Positions 51,804 through 61,514 of a stretch of 64,000 bases of DNA are shown here, in pieces. Position 1 is the first letter of the stretch, and the number at the start of each line of letters is the position of its first letter. Both the position numbers and the translations under genes were made by a program. The stretch comes from Adiantum capillus-veneris (Eukaryota > Streptophyta > Polypodiopsida > Polypodiales > Pteridaceae): assembly GCA_014529385.2 (NCBI GenBank), contig CM043952.1:61646119-61710118 (forward strand), written 5' to 3'. The notes below the pieces were generated by a model that did not search any database, was not told where the DNA came from, and saw only the letters and a list, made by a program, of their open reading frames with translations.

Positions 51804-52203
51804 ATTTGGTTTCTATTTTCTTGCTTAAGAAGAGAGGTCCTTAAGTAGTCTATAAATGATTGATTTTGTTAATTATATTAGGGTAAGTGGGACTAGGATC
51901 TATTGTCAGTTTTGTTGAGTTCACTATGTGAGATATGGTGCACACCTTGGGAGCTTTGGACTTAATAATGGGGTCTTTTTAGACTTGCCTACGGTTTTAT
52001 CATTATTGAGCCATAAGAAGTCCAAAAGGAGCTAGCCCTCGGCAATTCTGTAATATTAGACCACTCCACTACTCTCTATATTTAACCACTTCAAGCCATG
52101 GGTGTAGATACTTAAGTGCCAATTTTCAAAGGCTAAGAGGAGTGGCAAATAAGGTTTTGAATTGCCAAAGCATACAGTAAGTAATTACACAGGTTTTGTT
52201 AAC

Positions 52204-53628
52204 ATGGCTAACAATAACCAAGAGAGTAGAATGAACATTGATAATTTTGATTTTGCACATGAAGGTGTTAATGATGATGCCCCCATGTTTGTCAATTATC
52301 TTGTTACTAGGTTGCAGCAAGCTATGGGCAACCCTGCTTTGCAAGCCGAAGTTACTCAACAACTTCACGCTTATGGGATTTCCCTTTCTCTCCAAGAGGA
52401 GAGAGAGCTTAGGAGTCCTCTTGAAGAGACCCTCAAAAGAAGACTCTCTCCCATACGAGAGGAAGAATTCAAAGAGCAAGAAAGTAATGAAACTTTAAGA
52501 TCCTTTGAAGATGTGTCTCCACGAAGACGGCGGTCTAGAGGATCGCCAACTCCTCCCAAGAGGAAACATTCAACCCACAGTCCTTCTCCTCGTCACTCTG
52601 AAAGGGAAGAGAGGAAACAAAGAAAGAAAAGGGAAAGAAAGAGGTCACCCTCTTCTACTTATTCTTCACCTTCCTCCTCTTTCGAGGAAAGATATGGCTA
52701 TTCTCCTAGAGAATACAAGAGGGGAGGACATCGCAAATCATACCCTGCATGACAAAGGTCACAAAAACTCAAAAAGTTCAAAGAGGGAGGAAAGAGTATC
52801 TCTTTTCTCACCTACGATGGCACCTTTGGTGCCACTGACAAAGTATTGGCCTTCATCCAGCAATTTGATGCGGCCTTTGGAGATGAGGGCTTCACGGAGT
52901 CCTCCAAGCTATGCCATGTAGCTATGCACTTCCAGAAATCTTCCCGTCAATGGTGGGCTAACCTTCGTGGCAACGGTGAAGACCCAAAGACATGGAAAAC
53001 TCTACGAATTTCCATCATGAAGCAATTTCTTGCAAGCAATGCAAAGAAAAAAGTGCTTAGTGAATGGCGCAGTTTGAAGCTTCTCTCCCATGAGTCTATT
53101 CACAAATATGTGGACAAGTTTTGGGACTTACATCTCAAGGCTATACCTTCCAAAAGATAGACTTTTTCGAGCAAAAGCAACAATTTTGTGCGGGATTACT
53201 TGAAGAGATGGCCAAGTATGTCAACTCCCAACGGCCGAGTTCTATTACCAAAGTAATCCACCACACCATGGTTGCTTTGCATATCAATTTCCAACAAGGG
53301 GCTAGACGGAATGTCAAGCCCATGGAAAACAAAGACAAAAATGATGCAAAGGGGAAAACTAATGCCCAAAATTCTTCCCAAGGCAATTCCAACAATAACA
53401 ACAATAATCAGTCCAAGGAGAAGAGACTTTACAAAGGTAAAAACAAACTCGAACTTGAAGAGCTTGAAGCTTTTTGCAAGGACCATAAATGTGTTAAGTG
53501 TGGGAGATATCGTTCTTGCACCAGAGAAATGCTCGCAATGGACTCAAGAGCAGACATGCTTGTGGAAGCTATGTCTCCCAAGCACCAAATGGATTAGTCA
53601 TCTATCTTGGAAAGATGTCGTAGGGTAA
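52204..53628 (+). pseudogene. gag: R gag, broken
   Basis: ATG 52204 (MANNNQESRMN) opens a frame to 52752 with a helical N-terminus and then an Arg/Ser-rich tract (PRRRRSRGSPTPPKRKHS). After a frameshift, 52755-53160 holds the retrotrans_gag core (FIQQFDAAFGDEGFTESSK, the WWANLRGNGEDP area). A further shift near 53150 leads to 53597, with an Asn-rich run and the start of a zinc knuckle (CVKCGRYRSC) that breaks off. Pol should follow but the sequence passes to the polypurine tract within 130 bp. Capsid-like style and the tRNA-Met primer suggest a chromovirus-related parent. Confidence 0.85.
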
Positions 53629-53714
53629 AAAGGGATCCCTTACCCGCTAAGCAACATTGATTAATGACTAAGGCTTTATCTCTTCTACCTCATAGTCGAG
53701 AACGACTATGATTT

Positions 53715-53726
53715 CAAGAGAGAGGT
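53715..53726 (+). other. Polypurine tract of R
   Basis: CAAGAGAGAGGT lies just before the R 3' LTR (TGTCATAAAATC). It serves plus-strand priming. Confidence 0.75.
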
Positions 53727-53728
53727 AA

Positions 53729-55302
53729 TGTCATAAAATCTAATATCTAACCAACCCAAATAATTTTCTCATATTAATGTGGGAGAATAAACAGGAAAAA
53801 AGGTTAGAATATAGACATGTGCTTACCGATCTATCTCGACACGGGGCCAATGGTAAAGGGGTCCAAATTTGAGATGGTCTGACAAAGAGCAAGGCTAACC
53901 AATAGAGCTTAAAAGTCCTTAGGGTTAGCTTCATTGAAGACCTCCAAAGGTTAGTGTTAAAAGTCCTTTGACCTTAGGTAAACTAGGGTTGTGCTTGAGG
54001 TGGGAACCCGGCCTAATCTTGAGGTGCTTGTCGTGCCTGATGACTGAGATGCTTGAAGTGATTGATGATTGAGATGCTTGAGGTGCTTGCCATGCTTGAG
54101 ATGCTAGGGTTGTACTTAAGGTGGGACCCCGACCCAAGATTGAGGGGCTTAAGGGCCAAGCTTGTGGTGAGAACTAGGCCCAAGGTTGAGGGGCTTGAGG
54201 TGTCACAAAAGTCAAAGCATTTCCCTACAAGGAGGGGGCAAGCCATGCAAGTAGGGGGGGTGATTGTTTGACCACTCTTTCTCCCAAAGGGCACCCCTTG
54301 CTCAAGAGGCAAGTAGGACACATGCCAAGCCCCTAGCTAGGTTACCCTCAGGGAGTGTCCAAAGCCTATTGGTTGGCCTCCCAAGGGGTCCATTGATGAT
54401 TAAGTAGATTTAATTAATTACTTCTGCATTTAGTTGGTCCTATCTCTTGAAGGGGAAAGGGGGACACTTGTCCCAAGGCTAGCATGCTTGCTTGATATGC
54501 ATCTTGCATGTGATTGGCAAGGCTTGCAGGAGTCCAATGAGCTTCAAGTTTATGCTAGAAGAGGGGGCCGACCAAAGCAAGTAGGGGGCATGCTTGAGGG
54601 GTATACTCTCCCACACACACACACACACACACTCACCCACACTCTGATTGTGTGAACTGCAAAGTGCAAGACCTCCATCTCCTTCTCCAAGCTAGTAGAG
54701 AAGTTGAGAGCCTACACCAACACTCTTGGCTATGGAATGCAAATCCAACCAAGAGCCATGCTTCAATGCTTAAGCTTGTCATCTTCTCCATCTTCATTAC
54801 TATGCTATTCTGTATGCTAGCAAGAAGAGTGATGATACAGTGAGGAGCTAATTCTTTCTCCTATGAAATGTTTCTTCTTCCTCTTCCCTACCCTCATTCC
54901 CCGCTAGATCTCTCCACCTTCGAAGGTGTTTGAGGCCTTGGGACTGAGGCTTGGGATAGGTAATGCTTTCCACAAAATTTATGTTATGCTTGTGATACAT
55001 GAAGTTTTCCATCTTCATTGCATCACCTAGGTCACAAAAGGAACACAAAGATTGTATTGTACCAAGTCTCTCTTGATGGGAGAAACTATAATACAAATGC
55101 CTATTAGAGGGGGGACCGGCTCCACATAAATCCGGTCCTCAACTCTTGTCATGTTCTCTAAACTCTCTCTCTTCCAAGAGTATTGCTCATGCCAAGCTAT
55201 GTTTATGTTGCTACCATCAATAAGTTCACCCTCTATGCTCACAAAGTAAGTGCTTCTTTTAATATTCGCTACTCTCAAAGTTCAAAGGCCATTACCATTA
55301 CA
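53729..55302 (+). repeat. R 3' LTR, uninterrupted (1,574 bp)
   Basis: This complete copy acts as the reference for the three 5' LTR pieces. It includes the GATGCTTGAGG-like minisatellite (about 54040-54190), a (CA)n block at about 54613-54636 and the sites where E1 (about 54239) and P (about 55069) inserted in the other copy. It is followed by the target duplication AGGAG. Confidence 0.92.
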
Positions 55303-55307
55303 AGGAG
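55303..55307. repeat. Target-site duplication of R, right copy
   Basis: AGGAG is identical to 5639-5643. Together they date the outer insertion as a single event. Confidence 0.85.
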
Positions 55308-56179
55308 AGAGGAGCCACCTACCCCAAGGGAGTGAGTAGATGCAAGGCAGCGTGCTCTCTCGTTCAGTCAATGCAACAATGCCAAAACTCGTCTGATGTG
55401 TCGGTGGGTGGTTTGGAATATCCTAGAAGTCCGCAAACCAAACTCTGCGATAGCTACTAATAGTCAAAGAGTGAGTCTCTCCCCGGAGTCTGAGGGAAGG
55501 GGGCTTCATGAGAGAGAATAAGAGAGGCATGCATGAAGAGCTCAACATAGGTCTTTCTCTCTCTCTCTCTCTCTCTGCATCTCTCCTATAGTCATCACTC
55601 TCTTTCTCTCTCTTGAGAGTGGCCATGCCAGTAGCCCAAGGTCTCTCTCTCTCTCTACGTAGGGTCGAACGTCAGGTTGTGACATGGAAAAAGGTTTAAT
55701 TGAGCCATATATCGCTACGATTTTGGAAAAGGGTCCATTAGGGAGAATCAACAAAGATACCCAAGCATCAAAAGATCCAGTGGCATAGGCAGGTGTTGAA
55801 CGATGAGACGGGCAACACAGGGTAGGCAATGTGGCAAAAAAACAACACGCCACTAAAAGCCAGGTAGAAGAAAATGATAGCGGCAATGGCACTATCACGT
55901 CGTCGAGTTGGGACCCATGGAAAAAATACATTTTATAAAATTAAATGAGGTGCTCTAATCACGCACGGATGGGCTTCATGCAAGTCGGTTAGCGTGATCA
56001 ACCCTAGATCTGACCACCCTTTAAAGTTTTTGTGTTGATTGAAGCCAAGCTTGTAAAAGAATCTTATAAGCTTCCTACTATTACAAATTGAAATGAGCCA
56101 TATGCTAGATGTGTGCACGATCTTAGAAAAGTCCTTGAAAAGGCAACTGTGTAGAAGATGCTTCTAAAAAATCTAAAGG
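55308..56179. other. Spacer between R and C, no gene seen
   Basis: The stretch contains (TC)n tracts at about 55555-55576 and 55640-55656. The minus-strand frame 55542-55931 overlaps the CT tracts and shows no domain. I see no gene. Confidence 0.5.
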
Positions 56180-56302
56180 TGAAAGGGTGGTGGTAATGCG
56201 TGTGCTAGTCTCCACCCAACCGTGCTATCTTATAGCCTCTCCCTAGTGTACACACTGTCTGGCCGTGCCGGTGGCCTTGCCTGTAGGACCCATGTCCTTA
56301 CA
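56180..56302 (-). repeat. 3' LTR of C (123 bp)
   Basis: The LTR spans TGAAAGGGTGG to CCTTACA in window orientation. It is followed by the C-rich strand of the polypurine tract (56306-56314). Confidence 0.82.
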
Positions 56303-56332
56303 TAACCCCCCCCTTGGAGAATCGCTTTTGTC

Positions 56333-57052
56333 CTAAAAAACAAATGTAGGAAAATATTTCTTAAGTGCGGAGACATTCTTCCATGTAGAACCTTCTTCAG
56401 GTCTATCTAGCCATTTTACCAACACCTGTCGTCTGACATGATATCTGGTGCGAAGCTCATGAGAATCCAAAATCTTTTCGAACTCGTGAGGGATGCTTGA
56501 TGGTTCGATAAGATCAACTAACACACCTGTGTCAATGACATTATCATTCTGTCCTAGCTGTTTTCGTAAACGACTAACATGAAAAACAGGATGAACTCGT
56601 GAGTGCTCTGGAAGAGCTAACTTATAGGCCACTTGACCTATACGTTTGAGAATGGTAAACGGTCCACAATAGCGTGGTGAAAGTTTAGCACCTTTTCCCA
56701 TCTTCAGAATTTTTGAATGCTCCGGAACCTTGAGGAAAACCTTGTCTCCTTCTTCGAAAGTAGCAAGACGACGATGCTCATATGTGTACTTCTTATATCG
56801 ATCTTGAGCTTACTTAACATTTTGTCTACCAACTCAAAGCATGTCAAAATGGTCTTGGAGAAAATCCTTTGCTTGTTGTATCTTCTCCTTAGCCAACCCC
56901 ACTGTAACGACTGATCTATGTTGAAATCCATATAAAAGCATAAATGGACTAAACCCTGTAGTCACATGCTTTGAACTATTATAAGCAAATTCCAATATAG
57001 GTAAGTAGCCTTCCCAAGTGGTTTGCTTCTTGCTAACATACGCTTGCATCAC
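56333..57052 (-). pseudogene. pol: C integrase C-terminus and chromodomain
   Basis: On the minus strand the order is as follows. First there is an integrase core fragment (57052-56834: ILEFAYNSSKHVTTGFSPF, YGFQHRS). A frame-shifted middle follows, then 56701-56333 with LSPRYCGPFTILKRIGQVAY, HPVFHVSRLRKQL and a chromodomain (QVLVKWLDRPEEGSTWKN). These are diagnostic of Ty3 chromoviruses, whose chromodomain guides integration to particular chromatin. RT, RNase H and the integrase active site are lost. The right limit is where similarity stops near 57052. Confidence 0.9.
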
Positions 57053-57611
57053 TCATGCCCAAAGATATGATGATGACCAAGAGAGGAAGGGAAATGTTCC
57101 CTACTCTAAGAATAAATTTCTTTTTTGGAGGAAAACTTGCCTTCCTCCAAGAAGTGAAAAGCAAGGGTGAAACTACTTCCTTGATGTTGAAGCTTTCCCT
57201 TTCCTTCTAGCTTTCTTGTCAACACAATTTTTCCTTATTATACACAACAAGGCTCAATAGCTTGATGGTAAAGTGTTGACCTCTTACCCTCATGGGGTGG
57301 GTTCAACCCTCCTTCATGCAAGGGTTAAGCAGGCCTTCCTATGCGCGCAACCAACAGTGCCAACAGAGCCTTAGTGCCATAGAGCTATCGCTCGAGTTTG
57401 CCTTGGTCGCTCGTTGTGGAGGGCGTAGGTGGGGCGGTTACGGTCGGCTGTCACTGTCCGTCTTCGTGCGCTGCGCGCAGAAAACCATGCATGTATTCTT
57501 TTTGCTGCACAGCGGAGACATCGCTGTTCTGCGGAGTGTGGAAGAGAAGCAGGGCGTCGCATGCACATGCAACCCGCTTTCCTCCTTCTCCAAAAATAGC
57601 TCGGATACTAG
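57053..57611. other. C interior or inserted sequence, no gene seen
   Basis: No domain was found. The stretch 57240-57560 is GC-richer, with CGCTCG and GCGCGC words, and gives overlapping short frames on both strands. The junction at 57053 probably marks a deletion between integrase and the 5' leader. Confidence 0.4.
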
Positions 57612-57919
57612 TGAAAGGGCGGTGGTAATGCGTGTGCTAGCCTCCACCCAACCGTGCTATCTTATAGCTTCCCCCTAGCGTACACACTATTCGATTGTGC
57701 CGGTGGCCTTGCCCGTAGGACCCATGTCCTTACAAAAGGAGTCGCATGCACATGCAACTTGCTTTCCTCCTTTTCCAAAAATAGTTCGGATACCAGTGAA
57801 AGGGCGGTGGTAATACGTGTGCTAGTCTCCACCCAACCATGCTATCTTATAGCCCCCCCCTAGCGTACACACTGTTCGGTGGTGCCGGTGGCCTTGCCCG
57901 TAGGATCCATGTCCTTACA
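57550..57919 (-). repeat. 185-bp tandem duplication with two 5' LTR copies of C
   Basis: The units 57550-57734 and 57735-57919 each contain TCGCATGCACATGCAAC, a primer-binding site (minus strand TGGTATCCGAACT in the second; one base altered in the first) and a 123-bp LTR. The repeat may come from unequal exchange. Confidence 0.8.
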
Positions 57920-58375
57920 AAAGGAGACTCAAGTGGTGGTCGCAATTGGCTGGCAGGTGGCGGCGAGGTAAGAAGAGGGAAGTAGGCACGTCGTTCTCTC
58001 TCTCTCTCTCTATGTGTGTGTGTATGTGTGTGTGTGTGTGGAAAACTCTCTTTTTCTCTTGAAAGCTCTGCAACGTCGGTGGGCAGCTGCTTGCCAACTT
58101 CTCGCTCTTATATATATGGTCGCTCCGGATCAAGTTGCCACACGAACATGCGAGAGAAGGAAGGTGGTGTAGGTGGGGTGTTCATGGTGTTGACCAGGGA
58201 GACCATGTGGTGCTTTATAGGGTGCAATAGTTGTTGATGGGAAGCGGGCATCGTGAGTAAGGGGGCGAGCTATGTGGGAGAGTGCTTGGGCAGAGTAGTG
58301 TGCATCGGGCTCCAAAGCATGCTGGAGCTGAGCCTCTCGGGCCGCAGGCAAGACACAACAGGCATGCCCAAGGGT

Positions 58376-58417
<42 letters not shown>

Positions 58418-58461
58418 ATGCAAGCAAGCTCGACTCTCTCTCTCTCTCTCTCTCTTTGTGT

Positions 58462-58494
<33 letters not shown>

Positions 58495-58723
58495 ACGTAG
58501 GGCGAGCTCAGCCCCCCCTCTCTCTTTGTGTAGGTCTGAAGTAACGAGAGTAAGGGTGTGGTCACACAGGCCTAGATATCCGTAATGGATAACTAAGGGC
58601 GACCATGCACTTGCAAGCCCAAAGAGCGGCAACAAACGTCCTCGTGGTCACGCGATGCGAAGAAGCTATGCTGACCGCCACCTATAGGTAAATCAATAGG
58701 ACGCCACTCACACCAGTAGGTGC

Positions 58724-58863
<140 letters not shown>

Positions 58864-59003
58864 ACCCTTGCACTGCCTGCCTGCTTGATCCCATGGGCCA
58901 TTGGGCTGCTTCCACATTGCTCAAAAATGTTAAGTCAATATCTTTAACCTGCAAAAGCTACAAAATGAGCAGGTGAATTAAAATACTCTTTTGCATAGTT
59001 GTG

Positions 59004-59124
59004 CTATGCCGAAATCGGCATAGTTGCAAGAGCATGTGCTTAGTTCTACTATGCACCCTACTAAGCTGTGTGTGACCATGAAAGAGGCATAGTTATCTGC
59101 CAAAATTACAAATAACTATGCCTC
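59004..59124. repeat. Two perfect hairpins (foldback)
   Basis: CTATGCCGA at 59004-59012 pairs with TCGGCATAG at 59015-59023. GAGGCATAGTTAT at 59084-59096 pairs with ATAACTATGCCTC at 59112-59124. The word GGCATAG is shared by both, suggesting a decayed MITE or foldback element. Confidence 0.75.
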
Positions 59125-59590
59125 GTGTGACCATAGCCTAAGCAGTTGTGACGTGGAGTGAGTAATGATAATAAGCAGGTTGTGACGTGGAAAGGGAGGG
59201 GATTTTTGAGGAATCTCGGGGATTAATTGGATTTATATTTAGTTAACCCAGTATGTGTGGTCAAGTTTAGAAAAAAGGGGAATCCAATAGAATCGAAATT
59301 GATGCGTTCTGAGCGAAGGATAGAAGCTGAAAGACTTTGGGGCATGTGGTGAGTGGGGAGTGTATCTAGAACCCTCTTTCCCCTTTCTAGACGAAGCCAC
59401 CCATTGACTCTCTCTCCTTGCTCTACAGGGTTCTGGAGTGTCCTAACTGACCCCTCTTTCTCTCTTATGCGCTCGGTGCAGCTCTCTCTTAGGTAGGGTT
59501 GTGAGCAGGGAGTGCCTGGGGGTGAAACACAGGTAGGGCGTGAGTTTATGGCTCTAGGAGGGGTGGAGGGGGAAGGACACGGGAGTCAGG

Positions 59591-59593
<3 letters not shown>

Positions 59594-59648
<55 letters not shown>

Positions 59649-59691
59649 CGCACAACTTCATTTTCTCCTGCTGCACATGACGTCGCCCCAT

Positions 59692-59733
<42 letters not shown>
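59594..59733. repeat. Compound (TC)n(TA)n and G38 run
   Basis: About 31 bp of TC are followed by about 24 bp of TA at 59625-59648, and 38 consecutive G at 59696-59733. The G run could fold as a G-quadruplex on the plus strand. Confidence 0.9.
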
Positions 59734-59986
59734 CGCTCCAGAAGGGGGAACTCGCATGGGATTGCGGGTATCGCGTTGGGCAGAGGGCACCTAGGGAGGA
59801 AATCTCGGGAGGGAATGTTGGAGAGTATTGGGTTTTATTTTGATTGAGCAAATTTCACGTAAAATTAACCCGGTATGTCTCCCCTATTTCGGAAGCAAGT
59901 GGATAAGGGGGTATCTCGGGAGATCCTCGGGATAAGTTTGAAGTGAAAAAGCGGAAGAGGGCACGTGGAAAGATGTAGTGGACACG

Positions 59987-60766
<780 letters not shown>

Positions 60767-61514
60767 ATGGCAGGTCGTGGTAAAGCGCCTGGCAAGAAGA
60801 GCATATCTCGTAGCTCCAAGGCCGGCTTGCAGTTTCCTGTTGGAAGAATTGCGCGGTTCCTCAAGTCTGGCAAGTATGCAGAGCGTGTTGGTGCTGGTGC
60901 TCCCGTCTATCTTGCCGCAGTCCTTGAGTACCTTGCTGCAGAGGTATTACTGTGACCGCTGTTCAATGTTTTGATTGCTGTGTCAATTTAAGACATTGCT
61001 TTTTAGTGTGCTTGCCATGGATTCTTTGTTTTTATGTTATTTTGTGGGCCGGTATGCTAGCCATGGCTTGTGGTGTTTGAATAGTCGAGTTGTGCTCTGG
61101 CTATGGCTGTGGGTTTCTGTTGCTATTGGAGCTGATTGTATAAGATTGCCTCTTTATCAAAGTGAATATTTAATGGTCGTGATTGACTGCTCATATTCGC
61201 TGCTTCTGTGGTGTTTGTTTATAGTATAGGTACTGTTTTGTTGTGAGTGATGGATTCTTAATTTGTGTTGGTGTACTGATACATGCTGTGGATGGGAAAA
61301 GGTATTGGAGCTTGCTGGAAATGCTGCTCGGGATAACAAGAAGACAAGGATAGTACCTCGCCATATCCAGCTTGCAATCAGGAATGATGAGGAGCTGAGT
61401 AAGCTATTGGGAACTGTAACAATTGCCAATGGGGGTGTCTTACCAAACATTCACTCTGTTTTATTGCCCAAGAAGCCTGCTCCTGCAACTAAAGGAGCAG
61501 CTGATGAAGAGTGA
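60767..61514 (+). CDS. Histone H2A (two exons, 129 residues)
   Basis: Exon 1 is 60767-60943 (59 codons) and exon 2 is 61302-61514 (70 codons plus stop), joined in phase 0 at GAG/gtatta...aaaag/GTATTG. The product starts [20 protein letters not shown] and contains the complete H2A fold: [20 protein letters not shown] (alpha-1/L1), [20 protein letters not shown] (alpha-2), [20 protein letters not shown] and NDEELSKLL (acidic patch), [13 protein letters not shown] (docking region) and the short basic/acidic tail [17 protein letters not shown]. It pairs with H2B in the nucleosome. There is no SQ-E/D-hydrophobic ending (H2A.X), no SPKK tail (H2A.W) and no H2A.Z signature. The intron position after LAAE is common in plant H2A genes. 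The ATG is chosen by the MAGRGK start. This is the only convincing host gene here. Confidence 0.96.
60944..61301 (+). other. H2A intron (358 bp)
   Basis: The intron runs from GTATTACTG to GGGAAAAG, a GT-AG intron that is T-rich, as plant introns are. Splicing joins LAAE to [10 protein letters not shown], restoring the invariant H2A sequence. Confidence 0.93.

Larger units (their letters stand above)
5644..55302 (+). mobile_element. R: gag-only LTR retrotransposon hosting the nest
   Basis: The intact 3' LTR is 53729-55302 (1,574 bp). The 5' LTR is the same sequence split into three pieces, 5644-6180, 19800-20589 and 51532-51790, by insertion of E1 and P. Both LTRs start TGTCATAAAATC and end ATTACCATTACA. 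An initiator tRNA-Met primer-binding site follows the 5' LTR (51792-51803), a purine tract AAGAGAGAGG precedes the 3' LTR, and AGGAG flanks both ends. Without its insertions R is about 5.1 kb, with a 1.9-kb interior that encodes only a broken gag. Reverse transcriptase and integrase are absent, so R depended on another element to move. It is the oldest layer of the nest. Confidence 0.9.
56180..57919 (-). mobile_element. C: short-LTR chromovirus remnant
   Basis: Three copies of a 123-bp sequence, TGAAAGGG...CCTTACA, lie at 56180-56302, 57612-57734 and 57797-57919. AAAGG precedes the first and follows the second and third, consistent with a target duplication. A minus-strand polypurine tract (AAGGGGGGG) adjoins the left copy, and TGGTATCCGA-type primer-binding sites adjoin the right copies. 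The interior keeps only the integrase C-terminal half and chromodomain. The duplicated right end is a 185-bp tandem unit comprising LTR, primer-binding site and leader. Confidence 0.82.

Noticed and set aside
60767-61514. Assignment of the histone gene as H2A.X
   Set aside because: The protein ends in ADEE and lacks the SQ-E/D-hydrophobic tail, although parts of the body resemble H2A.X.
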